Shown here: piece by piece, positions 57,576-64,000 of the stretch
Layout: each line of letters begins with the position of its first letter
How positions within the stretch are numbered: position 1 is the stretch's first letter
From: Paenilisteria riparia FSL S10-1204
GTDB lineage: Bacteria; Bacillota; Bacilli; Lactobacillales; Listeriaceae
Assembly: GCF_000525995.1 (NCBI RefSeq)
Contig: NZ_AODL01000011.1
Location: 1-64,000, forward strand
Length of the DNA: 64,000 nucleotides
Reading direction: 5' to 3'
Position numbers and translations under genes: made by a program
Notes under the pieces: generated by a model
The model's input: the letters and a program-made list of their open reading frames with translations, nothing else
The model's database searches: none
Told to the model about the DNA's origin: nothing

Positions 57576-58209
57576 ATGCTAGAAATTATCAATTTAGAAA
57601 AGCGATATAAGAATAAAAAAATACTAGCTAATATTAATTTAAAGCTTGATTCCGAAGGTATTATTTTCTTTTTAGGGAAAAATGGAGCTGGAAAAACTAC
57701 TTTTTTTTAATTGCATTATGGGCTTTGAAAATTATTCAGGTGAAATTGTTAAACCAATAAATATTGCAGCAGTTTTTGATGAGTCACAATTATATAGTAA
57801 TTTAAATGCACAGGATAATATAAAATTATTGGTTGGAAGAGATTTAGAGCAAGAGGAACGAGTATTGCTACTGAAGTACATAGATGACAGCGTGCTAGAG
57901 AGAAAAACAGGATCGTATTCACTAGGGCAAAAGAAGATTCTATCTATTCTTATTGCCATGTTTACAAAACCAGAAATGCTAATCTTAGATGAAGTATCTA
58001 ATGGTTTAGATTACGAAACGGCAAAGCAAGTTAAAAATTTGTTAGTATCATGCAAAGATAAAATGCTTATTTTGGTTTGTGGACATCAATTTGATTTTTA
58101 TAATCAGATATTGGATGAAGTGTTTGTAATAAATGACATGCAATTAGTTCATGCCGATATAACGAAGTTTACCGATTTGGAGAGCGTATATGAACAATAT
58201 GTGGGCTGA
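57576..58209 (+). pseudogene. ABC transporter ATP-binding protein, frameshifted
   Basis: ATPase of about 210 aa when repaired. Walker A FLGKNGAGKTTF, signature-like TGSYSLGQKKILSILIAM, Walker B PEMLILDEVSNGLD, and H-loop LVCGHQFD. One base too many in the T8 run 57701-57708, right after Walker A, breaks the frame. ATG 57576 after GTGGGGTG. It overlaps the permease gene by 20 bp. The small size and pairing with a single ABC-2 permease fit peptide export or self-immunity transporters. Confidence 0.83.
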
Positions 58210-59119
58210 TGTAAGGATTCAATTATTTTATCAATGGAAGGCAAAATATCTTATTTTATTATTTATATCACTTATCTTGATGTGTGTGTTTTCTAGTTAT
58301 ACACAATATAGTGCACTTCATCAGAAAGAAAATCGATTTAATATTACGATGGAGACGTATGAACAAGATGGAATTACATTGAAGCAGGCACTTTCAGAGG
58401 AGCTAAAAATTAAGACGGATGGCAATTCGGAAGAGATAAGTAATTCATTAAAATATGATTATTACCGTGTTATTGCGGCAAAAGTGGCATTAAATCCTTT
58501 AAATGCGCCCAATCAAATTTTTACATCGATTGCAATTATAATCTTGCCCATTCTTTTTGGAGTATATAGTTGTCATGTTGCTTTCTTTGATTATAAATAT
58601 AGAACGATTAAGCATCAGTTATTATTACGAGGTTATAGATCTTTTTATTTTAGTAAGCTTATATCTATAGGCATGGTTGCTGTTGCTACTACTCTTACTA
58701 CAATTGTGCTTTCAACAGGAATACAGTATTTATTTAATTTATTAGTGGGCGTTCAGCCTAATACAAGTGTGAACTACTTGTCGAAACTCCCCTTACAGTT
58801 TCTGTATCAAAGTTTAGTATTTATTTTATTTGGAATGTTTTTCTTCACACTAACAATTATGATTCGTTCGACGTTAGTGAGTATAGTCACGTTATTTTTA
58901 TACATGTTTATTCTACCAAATTTGGGCGGCTATGATCTGAAAAACTTGATGCTTCTTACAATATCTAAAATATATAATACATCTGCCTCAACAATGGAAG
59001 TAGTATCAGGAGTGGATACAAATATTATAGCTGGTTACTTAATTGTTATCATTGTGTGTATTGTACTTACAGTTATTTCTTACGCGTGGAATAAAAAAAG
59101 GTTATGCCCTAAACTTTGA
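58190..59119 (+). CDS. ABC-2 type permease
   Basis: 309-aa membrane protein. One N-terminal helix (LILLFISLILMCVFSSYTQY), a large external loop with QDGITLKQALSEELKIKTDG, then five more helices (IAIIILPILFGVYSCHVAFF, MVAVATTLTTIVLSTGIQ, FLYQSLVFILFGMFFF, a helix near LVSIVTLFLYMFILPNLGG and the C-terminal IIAGYLIVIIVCIVLTVISY). Pairs with the ATPase just upstream. The AT-rich composition differs from ssrA and the flanking core genes. The exported substrate is unknown. Confidence 0.8.
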   Translation: MNNMWADVRIQLFYQWKAKYLILLFISLILMCVFSSYTQYSALHQKENRFNITMETYEQDGITLKQALSEELKIKTDGNSEEISNSLKYDYYRVIAAKVALNPLNAPNQIFTSIAIIILPILFGVYSCHVAFFDYKYRTIKHQLLLRGYRSFYFSKLISIGMVAVATTLTTIVLSTGIQYLFNLLVGVQPNTSVNYLSKLPLQFLYQSLVFILFGMFFFTLTIMIRSTLVSIVTLFLYMFILPNLGGYDLKNLMLLTISKIYNTSASTMEVVSGVDTNIIAGYLIVIIVCIVLTVISYAWNKKRLCPKL

Positions 59120-59261
59120 AATTTATAATATTGAAATAATTTCTACCGTGTTGTTGCGAAAATATATGACTATACTTCTAAAGAAAAAGTAGTGCTAAAA
59201 TAATTTGCCACAAGAGTGATTTATGGGATAGTGCAAGAGCACCTTTGATGAACGGTTATAC

Positions 59262-59332
59262 GGTTACCACCCCCATTAAATGAAGAAAACGCTTGAGAAC
59301 ATTGCCTAACCAATGATTCCAAGCGTTTTTTT
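59262..59332. repeat. Decayed att-like copy of the ssrA 3' end, including terminator
   Basis: ACCCCCATTAAATGAAGAAAACGCTTGA resembles the ssrA 3' flank (CCGTCTCCATTACATGGAGAAACGCTTGA) with a few changes, and both are followed by a hairpin ending AAGCGTTTTTTT. The hairpin at 59288-59332 (AACGCTTG..CATTG / CAATG..CAAGCGTT) also works as a bidirectional terminator and ends the minus-strand permease gene. An attR role for an element inserted at ssrA is inference. Confidence 0.5.
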
Positions 59333-59338
59333 CATCTA

Positions 59339-60658
59339 TCAAAAATGTCCCTTAGTCTTCTTATAGAAATAAATCGGCAATCCAATCACTGTTAAAGCAA
59401 GTCCAATTCCCGCGTTAAGCGGTTGTGTATACAATGTATTCAACACAATAAATACTCCGCCGCAAATCGCGATAATCGGAATCACAGGATAAAGTGGGAC
59501 TTTATACGGCCGTTTCAGTTCTGGTTCTCGTTTTCGCAAAACAAATACGGCAATAAATGTGAGCGTGTAAAAAATCCAAATTACGAATATTAGCATGTCT
59601 GTTAATTGATTGAATCCTCCGGTGAATATCATGATAACCGAGATGATTAAAATAATATTCCCGCCGTTATACGGAATGCTACTCTTCTTACCAAGTTTCT
59701 GAAACCAGTTACTAAATGGTAGTTGATTATCTAATGCCATTGCATAGGGAATGCGGATTCCTGTCATTGTATAACCGTTGATTGTACCGAAAACCGAGAT
59801 TAAAATGCCAATGGTTATTAGCTTCCCGCCGACCGAACCAAAAATGACATTGGCTACATCGGATGCTGGTGTCGCTGTAGCTGCGAGTGAAGCAGCGGGC
59901 ATAACGAATAGGTACGCGATATTGATAAGTAAGTACACTAACATAACCCCTGTTAACCCGAATACAATCGCTTTTGGCAAGTCTTTCTTCGGATTTTTCA
60001 TTTCGCCTGCGATGTTTCCAACGTGAATCCAACCGTCGTATGCAAACATAGTGGCAACAAGTCCAGAACCAAGGCTAGTTAAGAACGAATGCTCTTCTAC
60101 GCTAATCGGAAATAACCGGAACGCCACATCTCCTTGATAAAACAGACCAAATAGAATGATTAAAATGAGCGGTATGAGCTTACAAATCGTTGTGAGGGCT
60201 TGGAGTGACCCCGCTACTTTGGCTCCGATAAAATTCATTAACATAATAAATGCTGCAGCCGCGATGGCCACAGGTACGATGATTGCATCACTCGCTTGGA
60301 ATAAATTCGCGACTTGTGTGGCGAAGATGATGGACAAGGCTGCGATATTAGCTGGGAAGTAAATCACCGTTTGTGCCCAGCCGAGAAGATAGGCGGTTAG
60401 CTTGCCGTAAGTTTTTTGTAGATAGATCATCATTCCGCCGGTTTGTGGGATGGCTGCTGAAAGTTCTGCTGCCGTTAATCCACCGCAAATGGTAATGACA
60501 CCTCCTAGAATCCAAGCTAAAAGCCCAAGCCCTGCTGTCCCGGTTGCTGAATAAACTGCTTCTGGTTTGAAAAAGACACCTGAACCGATAACCGTTCCCA
60601 TGACGACAGTGAGTGCGGTGAAAAAGCCAATGTCTTTTCTCAGTTTCTGATTTTCCAT
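59339..60658 (-). CDS. APC-family amino-acid permease/exchanger (SteT-like)
   Basis: 439-aa, 12-helix transporter of the APC/LAT branch. Helix 1 GTVIGSGVFFKPEAVYSATG, helix 2-3 GLTAAELSAAIPQTGGMMIYL, helix 6 FAYDGWIHVGNIAGEMKNP. SteT-type proteins exchange serine and threonine. ATG 60658 is 7 nt after AAGGGG; the longer frame from 60688 overlaps the leader. The adjacent tdh-kbl genes suggest threonine as a substrate, which is inference. Confidence 0.87.
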   Translation of the reverse strand: MENQKLRKDIGFFTALTVVMGTVIGSGVFFKPEAVYSATGTAGLGLLAWILGGVITICGGLTAAELSAAIPQTGGMMIYLQKTYGKLTAYLLGWAQTVIYFPANIAALSIIFATQVANLFQASDAIIVPVAIAAAAFIMLMNFIGAKVAGSLQALTTICKLIPLILIILFGLFYQGDVAFRLFPISVEEHSFLTSLGSGLVATMFAYDGWIHVGNIAGEMKNPKKDLPKAIVFGLTGVMLVYLLINIAYLFVMPAASLAATATPASDVANVIFGSVGGKLITIGILISVFGTINGYTMTGIRIPYAMALDNQLPFSNWFQKLGKKSSIPYNGGNIILIISVIMIFTGGFNQLTDMLIFVIWIFYTLTFIAVFVLRKREPELKRPYKVPLYPVIPIIAICGGVFIVLNTLYTQPLNAGIGLALTVIGLPIYFYKKTKGHF

Positions 60659-60738
60659 ATGTTTCCCCTTACTTGTCAATTGTTTCATAGATTACTTTAG
60701 CCATTGCGCTAAGATTAATAGCCCTGTATACAAAAAAA

Positions 60739-61710
60739 TTAATGCTTTAATACTGTAACATTTTTAAACTTATTTGTCAGCTTTTCCAACATATCTTTTG
60801 TCATTTTGTCTAGGTCGTATTGCGGATTGAAATTCCATTCATTTTTAGCACAACTTGCGTCTAAGGAATCTGGCCATGAATCCGCAATTTGTTGACGAAG
60901 GGGATCAATGTCGTATGTCATTTTAAAGTCAGGGATGAACTTGCGAATCGATGTTGCGATTTGTTCAGGCTCCAAGCTCATAGCAGTAATATTAAAGGCA
61001 TTGCGATGCACTAACTGATTTGGTTCCGCTCTCATTAATTCGATGATAGCTTCAATTGCGTCAGGCATATACATCATGTCCATGTAAGTTCCAGGCGCGA
61101 TGAAAGAGGTATAGCTTTTGTGCTTGATAGCTTCATAATAAATATTAACGGCATAATCGGTTGTGCCACCACCAGGTTCAGTCTTGTAGGAAATCAAACC
61201 AGGGAAGCGAACGCCGCGGGTATCTACGCCAAATTTTTGATAGTAGTAGTCGCATAATAATTCGCCACTTACTTTCGTTATACCGTACATGGTTGTTGGG
61301 CGCTGAAGCGTGTCTTGTGGGGTGTTTGCAGTAGGAGTTTTAGGCCCAAATGATCCGATAGAGCTCGGTGTGAAGAATTTCAAATGAAGATCACGAGCAA
61401 CTTCTAGTGCATTTATGAGACCGCCCATATTCAAATTCCACGCAAGTTGTGGCTTTTCTTCGGCAACAGCAGAAAGCAAGGCCGCAAGATGAATAATCGT
61501 ATCGACTTCATATTTACGCGCCAAAACCATCATCCGTGCTTTATCCGTTACATCTAAAATTTCAAAAGGCCCGCTTTCAATGACTTCGTTTCCAGCGACA
61601 TGACGAATATCGGTCGCAATGACACTGTCACGCCCATTTTCTTCACGCAGTCGAAGCGTTAATTCAGAGCCAATTTGGCCTAAGCAACCTGTAATAAGTA
61701 CTCTTTTCAT
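60739..61710 (-). CDS. tdh: L-threonine 3-dehydrogenase, SDR (epimerase-like) type
   Basis: 323-aa NAD-dependent enzyme oxidising threonine to 2-amino-3-ketobutyrate. Rossmann loop ITGCLGQIGSEL (residues about 5-16), HLAALLSAVAEEKP, and the SDR Tyr-x-x-x-Lys in MYGITKVSGE. It is the epimerase-like TDH type, not the zinc MDR type. ATG 61710 after GGAGGT. It lies 130 bp downstream of kbl, whose product uses its product, so the pair is a threonine degradation unit. Confidence 0.88.
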   Translation of the reverse strand: MKRVLITGCLGQIGSELTLRLREENGRDSVIATDIRHVAGNEVIESGPFEILDVTDKARMMVLARKYEVDTIIHLAALLSAVAEEKPQLAWNLNMGGLINALEVARDLHLKFFTPSSIGSFGPKTPTANTPQDTLQRPTTMYGITKVSGELLCDYYYQKFGVDTRGVRFPGLISYKTEPGGGTTDYAVNIYYEAIKHKSYTSFIAPGTYMDMMYMPDAIEAIIELMRAEPNQLVHRNAFNITAMSLEPEQIATSIRKFIPDFKMTYDIDPLRQQIADSWPDSLDASCAKNEWNFNPQYDLDKMTKDMLEKLTNKFKNVTVLKH

Positions 61711-61840
61711 TAATAAAACCTCCATTTTAGTCAAAATCCTGTCTATATATTGAATTAAAATAAGGTATAGTTAGATTTGGTTTATAACTAGAGTTTGGCT
61801 GTTCGAGCATTGGAAAAAATGTGAACACAGTCGCTCTTTT

Positions 61841-63034
61841 TTAGTTAATAACATTTAGTTCCTTACCAATTTTTTCGTAAACCGCTATAACTACATCGAG
61901 CATTTCCTTGGTGTGTACAGAGGTTGGCATATTACGAACGCGTCCAGTTCCTTTTGGTACCGTGGGAAAGACAATAGATTTTGCATAAACGCCTTCTTCA
62001 AACAAACGACATGAAAATTGTTGCGTCAGCTTCTCATCACCAATGATGCATGGTGTAATCGGTGTTTCAGAATGACCGATGTCAAAACCTAAATTGGCAA
62101 GTCCTTGTTTTAAATAAGTGCCGTTATCCCAAAGTTTTGTCAAGCGCTCTGGATCATGTTCCATAATGTCGATTGCTTCGATACAAGCTGCGGCCGTGGC
62201 AGGTGTTAGGGAAGTGGAGAACAGGAATGGTCTTGCGCGAACTTTTAGCCAGTCAATCAATTGTTGGGAGCCTGCAACGTAACCACCTACAGCGCCAATG
62301 GCTTTGGATAGTGTGCCTATTTGCAGGTCGATTTTGTCGGATAGTCCGAAATGTTTGACTGTACCAGCACCGCCACCCAATACGCCAGAACCATGTGCGT
62401 CATCGATATACGTAAGGAGACCAAATTCTTCCGCGATTTCAACGATTTCTGGAATTTTAGCAATATCCCCATCCATTGAAAAAACGCCGTCTGTGATATA
62501 CATCAATTTTTCGTAGCGACCACTTTCGGTAGCTTCTTTTGCGACGCGACGTAAGTCATCCATGTCTTGGTGTTTGGCACGCAAGACTTTGGCGCCTGAC
62601 AAACGGCAACCGTCAATGATGGACGCATGATTGAGTTCATCGGAAATGATTGCATCGTTTTTCGTCATGATAGCTGAAATTGCCCCCATGTTACAGTTGA
62701 ATCCGGATTGGAAAGCAATCGCAGCTTCGGTGTGTTTGAACTCGGCAAGCTTGGCCTCCAGTACATTGTGGATTGTCATTGTGCCATTAATGGTACGCAC
62801 AGCACCAGCGCCAACACCGTATGCTTCTGTCGCGGCAATGGCTTTTTCTTTTAGGCGAGCGTCGTTGGAAAATCCTAAGTAATTGTTGGACGATAGGTTG
62901 ATGAGATCCATGCCATTGATTTTGATAATCGCGCCGTTTGGACCTTCCATCGTATCGATTGTGTTGTAAAGCCCTTTATCTTGCAATGCTTGCAGCTGTG
63001 GTTCTAAAAATGCCTGTAAAATGTTGTTTGTCAT
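61841..63034 (-). CDS. kbl: 2-amino-3-ketobutyrate CoA ligase (glycine C-acetyltransferase)
   Basis: 397-aa PLP enzyme forming glycine and acetyl-CoA from 2-amino-3-ketobutyrate and CoA. Motifs of the alpha-oxoamine synthase family: [45 protein letters not shown] and the PLP lysine in [24 protein letters not shown] precedes ATG 63034. Its neighbour tdh makes its substrate. Other oxoamine synthases (BioF) are less likely in this context. Confidence 0.92.
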   Translation of the reverse strand: MTNNILQAFLEPQLQALQDKGLYNTIDTMEGPNGAIIKINGMDLINLSSNNYLGFSNDARLKEKAIAATEAYGVGAGAVRTINGTMTIHNVLEAKLAEFKHTEAAIAFQSGFNCNMGAISAIMTKNDAIISDELNHASIIDGCRLSGAKVLRAKHQDMDDLRRVAKEATESGRYEKLMYITDGVFSMDGDIAKIPEIVEIAEEFGLLTYIDDAHGSGVLGGGAGTVKHFGLSDKIDLQIGTLSKAIGAVGGYVAGSQQLIDWLKVRARPFLFSTSLTPATAAACIEAIDIMEHDPERLTKLWDNGTYLKQGLANLGFDIGHSETPITPCIIGDEKLTQQFSCRLFEEGVYAKSIVFPTVPKGTGRVRNMPTSVHTKEMLDVVIAVYEKIGKELNVIN

Positions 63035-63292
63035 CTTGTACTGCCTCCTATTTTATGATATATTTCTATACTTATCGCGCTTGTGTCGGGCTCAGAGCAT
63101 TTCACCAGCGCGGCGTTACCTAATGCCAGTAGCCAATCGTGTGGATATGCCAGGTGTTTTTAATTCTAAAAATTTTTGAAGGATGGCAAGCATCATGCTA
63201 TTAAAACGTGCAGAAAAGAAGCAAATTTAGGCAGGTATATATTTTTGGTTTTAGATAGAATCGGGTATACTAGAGAAAAGGAGGCACACGTG

Positions 63293-63544
63293 ATGAAAGT
63301 TCAATGGCAAGTAATCGTTGGGATTATTATTGCAATTTTAATTATTATTTTCGGTACAACAAATATGGGAACGGTGGATGTCCAGCTTATGTTTTGGACC
63401 GTGCAGTGGCCATTAATTATTGTTATTCTAGGTTCGGTTGTGGCAGGTGCGTTGCTCGTGCTCTGTTTTAATTACTATCGCACACGGAAGAAACGTAAAT
63501 TGGCAACTGGCGGACAACAAAAAATCTCCAAAAGCCAAAAATAA
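63293..63544 (+). CDS. LapA-domain small membrane protein
   Basis: 83 aa with two helices (WQVIVGIIIAILIIIFGTTN and WPLIIVILGSVVAGALLVLC) joined by a short loop containing NMGTVDVQLMFW, the signature of DUF1049/LapA proteins, then a Lys/Arg-rich tail. ATG 63293 follows AAAGGAGG; upstream in-frame starts lack an RBS. LapA proteins act in envelope lipid or LPS assembly in Gram-negatives; the role in Gram-positives is unclear. Confidence 0.8.
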   Translation: MKVQWQVIVGIIIAILIIIFGTTNMGTVDVQLMFWTVQWPLIIVILGSVVAGALLVLCFNYYRTRKKRKLATGGQQKISKSQK

Positions 63545-63565
63545 GTGACTTTCGGAGACTACCGA

Positions 63566-63736
63566 TTATTTTAAAATTTTACGATGGAACTGTTGATGGG
63601 AGTCGTGTGTTTGTTGATGCGGCTTCCCATGAATGTTCTCCGCGAATGGTTTCTTCTCTTTTTCGTGTGGTAGAGCGTCACTTATTTTCGGGGTGTGAAT
63701 CGCTTGTGAGGTCTGACTTTTCTTAGAATTGGTCAT
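63566..63736 (-). CDS. Small hydrophilic His-rich protein, 56 aa
   Basis: ORF beginning MTNSKKSQTSQAIHTPKISD and ending HDSHQQFHRKILK, with a strong AAAGGAGG 7 nt before the start. Seven histidines and many Lys/Gln/Ser residues; no membrane helix. It is convergent with the LapA gene. I do not recognise the family; the good RBS is the main support. Confidence 0.55.
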   Translation of the reverse strand: MTNSKKSQTSQAIHTPKISDALPHEKEKKPFAENIHGKPHQQTHDSHQQFHRKILK

Positions 63737-63836
63737 TTTTTAAAACCTCCTTTCTTGTTTCTTACCCTAAATCAATGAATTAAAACGGCATTTCTTTTGG
63801 AAGTGCTTTTTTGTTTGCGCAAATGGCAACAGGTTA

Positions 63837-63865
63837 TTGACATCTGATTTTCTATCCTTTAGAAT
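63837..63865 (+). promoter_or_regulatory. Promoter of iron-permease gene
   Basis: TTGACA, 17-bp spacer, TAGAAT, with a Fur box starting 12 bp downstream. Confidence 0.75.
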
Positions 63866-63877
63866 GGATTTATAAAC

Positions 63878-63896
63878 GATAATGAAAATCATTCTC
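63878..63896. promoter_or_regulatory. Fur box
   Basis: GATAATGAAAATCATTCTC matches the 19-bp Fur consensus GATAATGATAATCATTATC with two mismatches. Iron-bound Fur would block the promoter just upstream. Confidence 0.85.
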
Positions 63897-63919
63897 AATT
63901 ATAAAAGGTGGGTGATGGC

Positions 63920-64000
63920 TTGAAAAGGGCGATTCTTGTTGTTGTTTTTGTCATATTGGCGCTATTATCAGTTTTTATTGGTGTACAGAAGATTTCTATA
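63920..64000 (+). CDS. Iron-siderophore ABC transporter permease, FecCD type (partial, runs off window)
   Basis: Only the first 27 codons are present: TTG 63920 behind AAAGGTGGG reads MKRAILVVVFVILALLSVFI followed by GVQKISI. The first helix ending in a G-x-x-x-I-S/T-(I/L) segment is typical of FecCD-family permeases, and a strong Fur box precedes it. The identity rests on this helix plus regulation. Confidence 0.6.
   Translation, partial: MKRAILVVVFVILALLSVFIGVQKISI

Overview
The window looks like a low-to-moderate GC Firmicute chromosome, most likely Listeria in the broad sense. The evidence is the conserved order secG - esterase - rnr - smpB - ssrA at 49.9-56.3 kb, the tmRNA tag GKTNNNLAFAA (close to the Listeria type ending NLAFAA), an LPXTG surface protein, strong purine-rich ribosome binding sites and typical Listeria small-protein families. 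The genus is an inference from gene order; the species is not determined.

Layout. 0-2 kb: a LacI-type regulator with two matching palindromic operators, then a HAD phosphatase. 2.3-6.4 kb: an LPXTG protein built from two ~310-residue repeats, a tiny holin-like toxin candidate, and a secreted SdrD-type B-repeat protein. 6.8-12.8 kb: a fructose-family PTS operon (EIIA, EIIBC) with an M42 aminopeptidase, a C-S lyase/aminotransferase and a PRD/EIIA-type regulator; a cre-like site overlaps the promoter region. 12.9-17.1 kb (minus): a PL8 polysaccharide lyase and small membrane proteins. 17.1-17.3 kb: a duplicated 84-bp intergenic element. 17.5-28 kb: housekeeping and transport genes (DUF915 hydrolase, rlmN, quinone oxidoreductase, Mga-like regulator, AEC and DHA2 transporters, CDF transporter, DbpA-type helicase, MutT).

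28.0-40.0 kb is an AT-rich defence island. It has a Sau3AI-like GATC-type restriction-modification pair (divergent), then a tightly packed five-gene operon: a second C5 methyltransferase, a MutL/MORC-like GHKL ATPase, a Z1-domain SF2 ATPase, a DUF4420 PD-(D/E)XK protein and an AIPR protein. This composition fits the predicted MutL/MORC-type R-M systems and the Mza (MutL-Z1-DUF-AIPR) antiphage system. A 600-bp gap inside the island holds a gene remnant and a near-perfect long inverted repeat.

40.2-42.7 kb: a metallophosphoesterase lipoprotein, a nitroreductase behind a Fur box and a small conserved protein. 42.7-49.8 kb: a SAM (S-box) riboswitch with terminator leading into a nine-gene operon (FMN reductase, glutaredoxin-like protein, two LLM flavin monooxygenases, GNAT, amino-acid ABC transporter). 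It resembles the Bacillus ytmI-type operon for uptake and salvage of S-alkyl cysteines. 49.9-56.4 kb: secG, est, rnr, smpB, a TPR membrane protein, ssrA. 56.4-59.3 kb: probable element remnant downstream of ssrA (lysin fragment, secreted protein, ABC transporter, decayed att-like copy). 59.3-63.0 kb (minus): kbl-tdh threonine catabolism plus an amino-acid permease. 63.3-64 kb: a LapA-domain protein, a small His-rich ORF, and the start of a Fur-controlled iron-siderophore permease.

A pervasive feature is single-base indels in homopolymer runs. At least ten otherwise good genes (both methyltransferases, the restriction enzyme, GHKL, Z1, AIPR, LacI regulator, ABC ATPase, ABC binding protein, a small conserved protein) are each restored by changing one to three run lengths. 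I treat most of these as probable sequence errors rather than true gene loss, but the sequence alone cannot prove it.
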